In this document: positions 26,626-32,984 of the stretch, piece by piece
Position numbering within the stretch: the first letter of the stretch is position 1
How the letters are laid out: the number at the start of each line of letters is the position of its first letter
NCBI GenBank assembly: GCA_903824045.1
Contig: CAIJVD010000021.1
Span: 1 to 32,984, forward strand
Source: an uncultured Chlorobiaceae bacterium
GTDB taxonomy: Bacteria > Bacteroidota > Chlorobiia > Chlorobiales > Chlorobiaceae
Direction of reading: 5' to 3'
DNA: 32,984 nucleotides
Notes under the pieces: model-generated
What the model was told of the DNA's origin: nothing
Databases searched by the model: none
What the model saw: only the letters and a program-made list of their open reading frames with translations
Position numbers and translations under genes: made by a program

Positions 26626-28746
26626 ATGAGCGGTTCCACGGCACTCTCCTTTCTCAAGGGCATCGGGGCGAAAAAGGCGGCCATCCTGAAAGAGGAGGGG
26701 ATTTCCACGCTCGAGGAGCTGATGGGGTACTTTCCGCGCCGCTACCTCGACCGGAGGGCCATGAAGAGCATTTCGACGCTGCTGGAGGGGGAGACGGTGA
26801 CGGTTGTTGGCAAGGTTATGCGTACGCAGTTAGAGGGTGCAAGCCCTGGACGCTCGCGCTTCAAGGTTTGGCTCGGCGACGCCACGGGGGTGCTCGAGCT
26901 GACCTGGTTTCGGGGCGTACGATATTTCTCGCGCACCATCGTTCAGGGAGAGGTTGTTGCGGTTTACGGCAAGGTGAACTATTTCGGCCGTCAGGCGCAG
27001 ATGCAGCATCCCGACTATGACAGGCTCTCTTTGGCCCTTGATGAGCACGCCGATACAGAGGGCAATGATTTCGATCTCTACAATACCGGCAAGGTCATCC
27101 CTATCTACCAGACCAGCGAGGCGATGAAGCAGGCGGGTCTGACTTCACGGCAGCTTCGCACGGTTATGGCGCGTGCCTTCGAAGTTGCGGCGCCAGCCAT
27201 CCAGGAGAACCTCAGTGCGGCGCTGCTTCAGGGTAGTGGCCTGATGCCGCTCGCTGAAGCCTATCGACAGATCCACTTCCCCTCTTCGCCGGAACTCCTC
27301 GAACATGCCCGGTACCGGATGAAGTGGACGGAGCTTTTCTATGCCCAGCTTCTTTTCGCCCTTCGTCGAAGCGATATGAGGCGTAACCGATCGGCGGCCC
27401 GGTTTACCCATTCGGGTGAGGTTACCGCCAAACTCTACCGGAAGCTTCCCTATGAATTGACCGTTGCACAGAAAGAGGCCATTCGGGAGATCTATCGAGA
27501 CCTCCGGAGTGGCAGCCCGATGAACCGGCTTCTGCAGGGCGACGTGGGTTCCGGAAAAACTGTTGTGGCCATGTTCGCCATGGCGCTTGCCGCCGATAAT
27601 GGACTGCAGTCGGCCTTCATGGCGCCGACCGAGATCCTTGCCGTTCAGCACTGGCTGGGGATGAAGCGCTTTTTCGAGCCGCTCGGCCTGAAGGTCGGGC
27701 TTCTGACCGGCAAGCAGCGCAAAAAGGAGCGCGAGGCTATCCTTGCGGGGCTTGCTTCAGGTGAGCTCAATATCGCGCTCGGCACGCACGCTCTCATTGA
27801 GGATGGGGTTAGCTATAAGGGACTCGGGCTGGTCATCATCGACGAGCAGCACCGGTTCGGGGTGCTGCAGCGCAAGGCGCTTCGCGAAAAGGCAGAGAAC
27901 CCCCATCTGCTGCTTATGACGGCAACACCAATACCGAGGACGCTCTCCATGGGCGTTTTCGGGGATCTTGACCTCTCGGTTATCCGCCAGATGCCTGCCG
28001 GAAGAAGGCCGATCAGGACATCGCTGCGCAATGAAGAGCGCAGGGAGGCGGTCTGCGATTTTCTTCGCGGGCAGGTTGCCGAAGGGCGGCAGGGTTATAT
28101 TGTCTATCCTCTCGTTGAGGAGTCGGAAAAAATGGATCTGAAAGCTGCAGTGGAGAGCTTCCGGCACCTTTCCGATGAGGTTTTTCCTGATCTCCGCCTC
28201 GGACTGATTCACGGCCAGATGACGCCGGAAGGGAAGGAGGGGGTGATGGCGCAGTTCAGGGCGGGCGAGCTCGATCTGCTCGTCGGCACGACGGTTATTG
28301 AGGTCGGCGTTGATGTGCCGAACGCTACGGTCATGATTGTTGAGCATGCCGAGCGCTTCGGCCTTGCCCAGCTGCATCAGCTTCGCGGCCGCGTCGGCCG
28401 GGGCGAGCACCAATCCTTTTGCATCCTGCTCCATGCGGCCGCGACGCTTGATGCTCGCGAAAGGCTTGACGCGATGGCTTCAACCACGGACGGGTTTATT
28501 ATCTCCGAAATCGACGCCAGAATCAGGGGGGTTGGCAATCTGCTCGGAAAGGAGCAGTCAGGGAGCCTGAGCGGACTGAGAATTGCTGATATCACGAGGG
28601 ATTTCGATATCATGCAGTCGGCAAGGAGGGCGGCATTCGAAATAGTCGAAGCGGATCCGGAACTGCGCCAGAGCAGCCATCAGATGATAAGAGCCTGGTA
28701 CCGGAAGCACTATCATAACCGGTTCAGCCTGGCCGATACAGGATAA
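26626..28746 (+). CDS. recG: ATP-dependent DNA helicase RecG
   Basis: RecG remodels stalled forks and Holliday junctions. The 706-residue protein has an N-terminal wedge/OB domain with an HhH-like GIGAKKAAIL start and YFPRRYLDRR. Helicase motifs follow in order: Walker A GDVGSGKT (305-312), DEQH (406-409), TATPIPR (432-438), and the C-terminal VGTTVIEVGVDVPNA and QLRGRVGRGEHQSFC motifs. I use the ATG at 26626 (MSGSTALSFLKG). A GTG at 26584 would add 14 residues that do not resemble the family. It is divergent from rpmE and followed by rsgA after 16 bases. Confidence 0.97.
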   Translation: MSGSTALSFLKGIGAKKAAILKEEGISTLEELMGYFPRRYLDRRAMKSISTLLEGETVTVVGKVMRTQLEGASPGRSRFKVWLGDATGVLELTWFRGVRYFSRTIVQGEVVAVYGKVNYFGRQAQMQHPDYDRLSLALDEHADTEGNDFDLYNTGKVIPIYQTSEAMKQAGLTSRQLRTVMARAFEVAAPAIQENLSAALLQGSGLMPLAEAYRQIHFPSSPELLEHARYRMKWTELFYAQLLFALRRSDMRRNRSAARFTHSGEVTAKLYRKLPYELTVAQKEAIREIYRDLRSGSPMNRLLQGDVGSGKTVVAMFAMALAADNGLQSAFMAPTEILAVQHWLGMKRFFEPLGLKVGLLTGKQRKKEREAILAGLASGELNIALGTHALIEDGVSYKGLGLVIIDEQHRFGVLQRKALREKAENPHLLLMTATPIPRTLSMGVFGDLDLSVIRQMPAGRRPIRTSLRNEERREAVCDFLRGQVAEGRQGYIVYPLVEESEKMDLKAAVESFRHLSDEVFPDLRLGLIHGQMTPEGKEGVMAQFRAGELDLLVGTTVIEVGVDVPNATVMIVEHAERFGLAQLHQLRGRVGRGEHQSFCILLHAAATLDARERLDAMASTTDGFIISEIDARIRGVGNLLGKEQSGSLSGLRIADITRDFDIMQSARRAAFEIVEADPELRQSSHQMIRAWYRKHYHNRFSLADTG

Positions 28747-28762
28747 CTGTCAAAAAAAATCA

Positions 28763-29743
28763 ATGGATGAGTGCACTTTGAAAGAGGATCAGGTAAGTGG
28801 GGCCGGCCGGTTGCTCGAGGGGATTGTGATCGAAGCAGCGGGCGCATCCTATGTGGTTGCCGAGGATGGGGGTGGTGAGTTTCGCTGCCGGACCTTTCCT
28901 GGAACAGGCACCGAAAACGAGGGCTCTTCACTTGTCGCCGTTGGGGACAGGGTTGAGGTGAAGGTGACCGAGTCGGGAACGGAGTCGATGGAAGGGGTTA
29001 TCACCAAGGTGCGGCTCCGCACGAGCGCCCTGACCAGAAAGAGGGATATCCGGCGCAACCGGAGCAAGGAGAAGGTGCAGGTGATAGCCGGCAATATCGA
29101 CCAGCTGGTTATTGTGGTTTCGGCCTTCAATCCTCCGCTCAGCACCCGGCTTATCGACCGCTACCTCGTTTTTGCTGAGTCCGAGCATCTCGCCCCGGTG
29201 GTCGTCGTCAACAAGATGGATCTCGGTGATGCCGAGGAGATTATGAAGCTGATGGAGCCCTACCGGGCACTCGGTTACAGGATTCTCTATGTGAGCGCAG
29301 GCCGTCAGACGGGCATTGAAGAGCTTCGGGAGGTTTTTTCGGGAAAGGTATCGGCGTTGAGCGGCCATTCGGGGGTTGGCAAGTCGACGCTCGTCAACCT
29401 GCTCTTTGGCCACAGGCGGCTCAAAACCGCCCGTACAAACCTCAAGACCGGCAAAGGCCAGCATACCACAAGCAATGCGGTCATGCTTGCGCTGCCTACC
29501 GGAGGCTATGTCATCGATACGCCCGGCATACGGGAGTTCAATCTGTCGGGGATTACCAGAGAGAACCTCCGGTTCTACTTTCCCGAGTTTCTTGTCCCCA
29601 TGCAGGAGTGCGCATTTTCCTCATGCTCGCATACGGTGGAGCCGGGATGCGCGATTCATAAGGGTGCCGAATGCGGCGATATTGATCCTGACCGTTACGA
29701 GAGTTATCTTGCACTCTACCAGAGCATTGATGAGGAGAGTTGA
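28763..29743 (+). CDS. rsgA: Small ribosomal subunit biogenesis GTPase RsgA
   Basis: RsgA is a GTPase that checks late 30S assembly. The 326-residue protein has an N-terminal OB fold. A circularly permuted GTPase domain follows, with G4 NKMD (150-153) before G1 GHSGVGKST (201-209) and G3 DTPG (252-255). A zinc knuckle with Cys283, Cys288, His290 and Cys296 closes the domain. All hallmarks are intact. It sits 16 bases after recG and 30 bases before the dehydrogenase gene, in one apparent transcription unit. Confidence 0.96.
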   Translation: MDECTLKEDQVSGAGRLLEGIVIEAAGASYVVAEDGGGEFRCRTFPGTGTENEGSSLVAVGDRVEVKVTESGTESMEGVITKVRLRTSALTRKRDIRRNRSKEKVQVIAGNIDQLVIVVSAFNPPLSTRLIDRYLVFAESEHLAPVVVVNKMDLGDAEEIMKLMEPYRALGYRILYVSAGRQTGIEELREVFSGKVSALSGHSGVGKSTLVNLLFGHRRLKTARTNLKTGKGQHTTSNAVMLALPTGGYVIDTPGIREFNLSGITRENLRFYFPEFLVPMQECAFSSCSHTVEPGCAIHKGAECGDIDPDRYESYLALYQSIDEES

Positions 29744-29773
29744 TCCAGTCGCCCTCTTCCTTTTTTTATCATC

Positions 29774-31165
29774 ATGAATTGCCCACAGAAGATGCTTATT
29801 ACCCTCAACCCGGCAACAGAGGCTCCGATAGCCGAATATAACACCATGAACTCCCCTCAGATCCAGGAGGCGATCACCTTGGCAGAGCGCGACTGCCGTG
29901 CATGGAGATCGATCTCTTTTCCGGATCGGGCGCTTTTGATGAGGCGGCTCGGATCGCTGCTTCGCCAGGAGCGGGATACGCATGCCGCCTTGATCAGCCT
30001 CGAAATGGGCAAGCCCTTCGGGCAGGCTCAGGCGGAAGTGGAGAAGTCGGCATGGGTTTGCGACTATTACGCGGAACATGCCGCATCGTTCCTGACGCCC
30101 GAAGAGAGTGATATTGACGGCGCCAGGGGGGTTGTGAGCTTCGAGCCACTCGGCCTTGTGCTTGGCATCATGCCCTGGAATTTCCCCTTCTGGCAGGTTT
30201 TCAGGCTTGCAGCACCGGCGCTCATGGCCGGAAACGGCGTTCTGCTCAAGCATGCGCCCAACGTGACGGGCTCGGCCATTGCCATAGAGAAGCTTTTCAG
30301 GGATGCAGGTTTTCCTGAGCATCTCTACAAGGCAGTGCATATCGCCCTTGAGGATACGGACCGCCTGACAGGAGAGATTATAGAACATCCGGCGGTAAAG
30401 GGGGTTTCGCTCACAGGAAGCACGGCTGCCGGTCGGGCAGTTGCATCGCGGGCGGGCAAGGCACTGAAAAGGAGCGTGCTCGAGCTTGGAGGCAGCGATC
30501 CCTATATCGTGCTTGACGATGCCGATATTGAGCAAGCCGTCACGCTCTGCAGCGCAGCGCGTCTTCTTAACAGCGGTCAGAGCTGCATCTCTGCCAAACG
30601 ATTTATCGTTCACTCCGGCATTATCGGGCAGTTTGAGTCACTGCTTCTTCGGCGCATGCGCTCTGCCGTTATGGGTGACCCTTTCGATCCAGCAGTAGAG
30701 ATAGGCCCCCTTGCTCGCAATGACCTTCGCCTCCAGCTTCATGACCAGGTAGTGCGCAGCATCTCACAGGGGGCTCGGCTGCTCTGTGGCGGGAGCATTC
30801 CTGAAGGCAAGGGGTTCTTTTATCCGCCAACGCTGCTCGGGGGAGTGCGGCGCGGGATGGCGGCATACAGCGAGGAGACCTTCGGGCCGGTAGCGACACT
30901 GATTGAGGCCAAGGATGATGAAGATGCAATCGCTATTGCCAACGATACCCCGTACGGCCTCGGCTCTGCGGTCTTTTCAGCCGATATTGCCAGGGCACTC
31001 GCTGTTGCGGGCCAGATTGAAGCAGGGAACTGTTTTATCAACAGCATAGTGAAGTCCGACCCCAGGATGCCTTTCGGTGGCGTCAAGGAGTCTGGATATG
31101 GTCGCGAACTCTCCAGCTACGGACTTCGTGAGTTCGTCAACGTTAAAAGCCTCTATATTGCCTGA
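29774..31165 (+). CDS. NAD(P)-dependent aldehyde dehydrogenase, succinate-semialdehyde type (Sad/YneI-like)
   Basis: The 463-residue protein is a complete aldehyde dehydrogenase. It has MPWNFPFWQ (Asn136), LLKHAPN with cofactor-binding Lys159, the general-base motif LELGGSDPYIV (Glu237) and the nucleophile NSGQSCISAKR (Cys271). EETFGPVA and the PFGGVKESGYGREL tail follow. The length and the SDPYIVLDDADIE stretch are closest to the YneI/Sad group that oxidises succinate semialdehyde. In a green sulfur bacterium this could bridge 2-oxoglutarate-derived semialdehyde to succinate, but that is inference. A start at 29792 is possible. It is convergent with the first HTH gene, 20 bases away. Confidence 0.88.
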   Translation: MNCPQKMLITLNPATEAPIAEYNTMNSPQIQEAITLAERDCRAWRSISFPDRALLMRRLGSLLRQERDTHAALISLEMGKPFGQAQAEVEKSAWVCDYYAEHAASFLTPEESDIDGARGVVSFEPLGLVLGIMPWNFPFWQVFRLAAPALMAGNGVLLKHAPNVTGSAIAIEKLFRDAGFPEHLYKAVHIALEDTDRLTGEIIEHPAVKGVSLTGSTAAGRAVASRAGKALKRSVLELGGSDPYIVLDDADIEQAVTLCSAARLLNSGQSCISAKRFIVHSGIIGQFESLLLRRMRSAVMGDPFDPAVEIGPLARNDLRLQLHDQVVRSISQGARLLCGGSIPEGKGFFYPPTLLGGVRRGMAAYSEETFGPVATLIEAKDDEDAIAIANDTPYGLGSAVFSADIARALAVAGQIEAGNCFINSIVKSDPRMPFGGVKESGYGRELSSYGLREFVNVKSLYIA

Positions 31166-31185
31166 AGAGCTGCTTTCCTTTGTCC

Positions 31186-31689
31186 TCAGAGGAGGATAGC
31201 GAGTTCCGAGAGGTAGGTCTTGATCGACTGGTGTTTTTCAAGACCGAGCTTCTTGTGTATCCTGTAACGAATGCTCTCCATTCCTCTTGTCGATATGCCG
31301 ACAGAACGGGCGATCTCCTTGGTGTCGTAGTTCAGTTTGACAAGCAGGCTGATTCTCAGCTCCCGCTGGTTGAGGTTGGGATGCTTTTTCTGAAGCTTTG
31401 AGAGGAATGTCGAGTCCGATTCGGTAAGCTCTATGTTCAGCCGTTTTTCGATGGTTTCGGTTTCAATCAAGCTCAGGCATGAATCAGTCATGCTTCTCTT
31501 GACGGTGGTATCGATTTCAAGGGCATATATCTGGTCGAGAAGATTTCTCAGGGCATTTGTTTTTTCGGCGATCGCCGTGGAGACCCTTGTCAGTTCCATG
31601 TCCTGTGAAGCTATGCGGGTCCTCAGTGCGGCGATCTCTTTTTCAAAATCAACCGCGGCCTTTTTAGTCTGTTCGGCTTGTGCGTTCAT
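31186..31689 (-). CDS. Coiled-coil/LuxR-like HTH regulator, copy 1
   Basis: The 167-residue protein has a heptad-rich N-terminal half (about 12-60) likely to form a coiled coil. It ends in a LuxR/GerE-like helix-turn-helix (LNQRELRISLLVKLNYDTKEIARSVGIS... region, about residues 108-160). No receiver, sensor or membrane segment is visible, so a ligand or partner may come through the coiled coil. The start MNAQAEQ at 31689 is chosen because the paralogue shares this ATG context. The longer reading (31701) would begin at an ATG that is out of frame in the paralogue. About 153 of 167 residues match copy 2. The function is unknown; a transcription regulator is inferred. Confidence 0.8.
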   Translation of the reverse strand: MNAQAEQTKKAAVDFEKEIAALRTRIASQDMELTRVSTAIAEKTNALRNLLDQIYALEIDTTVKRSMTDSCLSLIETETIEKRLNIELTESDSTFLSKLQKKHPNLNQRELRISLLVKLNYDTKEIARSVGISTRGMESIRYRIHKKLGLEKHQSIKTYLSELAILL

Positions 31690-31826
31690 TTTTGTGATCA
31701 TCGGGTTTGTTCAGTTATCGAACTCATTTATTTGTGTGTGCATCCGCTCTCTTGTTAATCGATCTTCCAGCGTACGGATTGCTTGCACTATTAACGGTTA
31801 CTAAAATCGACATCGTGTTACTGCGT

Positions 31827-31991
31827 CTACGTCGGGAAATGACGTAATTTAAAGTGTAATATGTCTTTTTTTTGCAGGAAAACCAATTCAAGGGGAGCTT
31901 CCGTGAGGAAATATAACTCTTTTCTGGGCTTGAATACGCTGAAACGGTAATCTTTCCTGACGTTATTTTTTAACTCATCCCGTTCTCCCAT
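31827..31991 (-). CDS. Candidate 54-residue protein
   Basis: A complete small reading frame runs from ATG at 31991 to TAG at 31827. A plausible Shine-Dalgarno (AGGAG) lies 9 bases before the start. The product begins MGERDELKNNVRKDYRFSVF and is rich in Lys, Arg, Phe and Leu, with no cysteine or membrane helix. It lies about 140 bases upstream of HTH copy 1 on the same strand, so the two could be co-transcribed. I recognise no family. Part of the corresponding sequence next to copy 2 (32821-32843) aligns with its 3' end but reads differently, so it is degraded there. It could be a chance frame. Confidence 0.35.
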   Translation of the reverse strand: MGERDELKNNVRKDYRFSVFKPRKELYFLTEAPLELVFLQKKDILHFKLRHFPT

Positions 31992-32095
31992 CGCAGCTAT
32001 CTCCTGTGCTGATTTTCAGCCGCCAGCTCCCGCCTTCCCTGAAAAAAGCAAAGGCCCACCTTTTATAGGCAGTCCTTATGAGTCGTTGTTGCTCC

Positions 32096-32143
32096 ATCAG
32101 GGAGGGCCCATCGTGCTAAACGAAGGTCGAGGCTCTCCCTGAT
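32096..32143. other. Perfect 9-bp inverted repeat downstream of HTH copy 2
   Basis: ATCAGGGAG (32096-32104) and CTCCCTGAT (32135-32143) are exact reverse complements around a 30-base spacer. They start 13 bases after the copy 2 stop in the direction of its transcription. There is no T-run directly beyond, so it is not a standard terminator. It may be an operator, an RNA 3' stem or a relic of the duplication. Confidence 0.4.
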
Positions 32144-32155
32144 AGTACAGTGTGT

Positions 32156-32659
32156 TCAGAACATGATCGATAACTCGGAGAGGTAGGTCTTGATCGACTG
32201 GTGTTTTCCAAGACCGAGCTTTTTGTGCATCCTGTAGCGGATACTTTCCATACCTCTTGTCGATATGCCGAGAGAGCGGGCGATCTCCCGGGTGTCGTAG
32301 TTCAGTTTGACAAGCAGGCTGATTCTCAACTCGCGCTGGTTGAGGTTCGGGTGCTTTTTCTGAAGCTTCGAGAGGAATGTCGAGTCCGATTCGGTGAGCT
32401 CTATGTTCAGCCGTTTTTCAATGGTTTCGGTTTCGATCAGGCTCAGGCATGAATCAGTCATGCTTCTCTTGATGGTTGTGTCGATTTCAAGAGCATATAT
32501 CTGGTCGAGAAGATTTCTCAGGGCATTTGTTTTTTCGGCGATCGCCGTGGAGACCCTTGTCAGTTCCATGTCCTGTGAAGCTATGCGGGTCCTCAGGGCG
32601 GCGATCTCTTTTTCAAAATCGACCGCGGACGTTGCTCTCTGTTCGGATAGTGCGTTCAT
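32156..32659 (-). CDS. Coiled-coil/LuxR-like HTH regulator, copy 2
   Basis: This 167-residue paralogue of the gene at 31186-31689 has the same layout: coiled coil first, LuxR/GerE-like HTH last. The two proteins differ at about 14 positions. Six lie in residues 4-11, one near residue 63 and the rest in the HTH and C-terminus (for example Glu to Gly in GLxKH and LL to MF at the end). The start MNALSEQ is at 32659; the frame extends to 32806 but that part is leader sequence. Just upstream, ATGATCATACAATGA forms a four-codon frame whose stop overlaps the start ATG. Beyond its leader the duplication is cut off by the IS element. Confidence 0.8.
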   Translation of the reverse strand: MNALSEQRATSAVDFEKEIAALRTRIASQDMELTRVSTAIAEKTNALRNLLDQIYALEIDTTIKRSMTDSCLSLIETETIEKRLNIELTESDSTFLSKLQKKHPNLNQRELRISLLVKLNYDTREIARSLGISTRGMESIRYRMHKKLGLGKHQSIKTYLSELSIMF

Positions 32660-32847
32660 TGTATGATCATCCGGTTTAATCGTCTGTAAAAGCCGTTTAT
32701 TTGTGTGTGCTCTTTTATTGCGAACGTCCTCAGGTTTAAGGGCGTCATCAACAGCCTGAAGCCGGGAATGGAAACTCTCTTGTCGAGCAGTTTCCCGAGG
32801 CGGCAATCAATGCCTGGGCTGACGTGATATCGGGTGTAGTATGCTTA

Positions 32848-32870
32848 GAGCTTATTCGTAAATAAATTGA
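32848..32870 (+). mobile_element. Probable left end of an IS element
   Basis: GAGCTTATTCGTAAATAAAT begins at 32848, about 80 bases before the transposase ATG. AT-rich ends containing GCTTATTCG are common termini in IS5-like elements. The similarity of the upstream duplication stops here, which also suggests a junction. The right end and any target duplication lie outside the window. Confidence 0.4.
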
Positions 32871-32928
32871 TCGATACTGGGAAAAACGTTATCTTTCTTC
32901 CAAAGGCAAATCATTATTATGGGAGAAG

Positions 32929-32984
32929 ATGATGGCGAAAACAAAGTCATGGGAAGTATCTGATTCGTTTTGGGGAAAAGTAGA
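32929..32984 (+). CDS. IS5-family-like transposase, 5' fragment
   Basis: The first 18 codons of a gene run off the right edge. The reading MMAKTKSWEVSDSFWGKV resembles the N-terminus of IS5-family transposases, which typically start with a short basic stretch then a YEVSDELWxxVEPLLP-like helix. A ribosome-binding site GGGAGAAG lies just upstream. Only about 18 residues are visible, so the family call is tentative. Confidence 0.55.
   Translation, partial: MMAKTKSWEVSDSFWGKV

Larger units (their letters stand above)
31690..32155. other. Region between the two HTH copies
   Basis: These 466 bases hold the leader of copy 1, a 54-codon candidate gene (31827-31991), and a stretch from 31992 to 32155 containing hairpins. 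On the minus strand a short AAAGG-TGGG-CCTTT hairpin with a following T-rich tract (near 32041-32065) could end the copy 2 transcript. No other gene is supported. Confidence 0.5.
31186..32843 (-). repeat. Tandem duplication of an HTH gene with its leader
   Basis: Two copies lie at a constant offset of 970 bases. Positions 31523-31626 and 32493-32596 are identical over 104 bases. Similarity continues through the start codons into the leaders (shared GCACACACAAATAAA and GATGATCA just before each ATG). A weaker match, GACGTnATnTnnnGTGTAnT, appears at 31841 and 32821. The right end stops near 32847, where the IS element begins. Confidence 0.75.

Overview
The window is a chromosomal segment of a green sulfur bacterium (Chlorobiaceae). 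The main evidence is bchY, a chlorophyllide a reductase subunit of bacteriochlorophyll synthesis, together with a complete menaquinone operon, a citrate synthase and a fairly GC-rich, tightly packed gene order. I cannot name the species from sequence alone. About 30 genes, one tRNA and the start of an insertion sequence are supported.

Layout. 1-1232: tandem TGTTCGA-type repeats leading into a Fic-domain gene (+). 1239-4255 (-): mgtE, a Mg2+ channel, overlapping an ETF-quinone oxidoreductase gene by 4 bases. 4409-7529 (+): a consensus-like promoter, then parA, parB, dapB and a small membrane protein. 7504-14886 (-): the operon menF-menD-menH-menB-menC-menE, with mostly 4-13 base overlaps. It covers every step from chorismate to DHNA-CoA except the DHNA-CoA thioesterase; menA and menG are also outside the window. 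15005-15610 (-): a TPR lipoprotein. 15771-16740 (+): a small metal-binding HMA protein and a NYN-LOTUS protein. 16780-16854 (-): tRNA-Asp with a shared bidirectional terminator.

17300-20488 (+): citrate synthase, gatC, a DUF167 gene, dtd and kdsB. 20466-21674 (-): xseA. 21845-23158 (-): an AAA/DUF4143 ATPase that looks like an accessory insertion. 23408-25634 (+): a protein with two HU-like domains, one membrane helix and a SPOR domain, overlapping bchY. 25688-26527 (-): rpmE and frr. 26626-31165 (+): recG, rsgA and a succinate-semialdehyde-type dehydrogenase.

31186-32659 (-): two near-identical 167-residue coiled-coil/HTH regulators, 970 bp apart. A 54-codon candidate gene lies between them, and the duplicated block ends at the left edge of an IS5-like element that runs off the window.

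Most of the window is core metabolism and information processing. The least ordinary parts are the HU-TM-SPOR protein coupled to bchY, the tandem HTH duplication ending at the IS, the repeat-laden start of the Fic gene, and the ETF-quinone oxidoreductase coupled to mgtE. No CRISPR array, prophage, rRNA or recognisable defence locus was seen.
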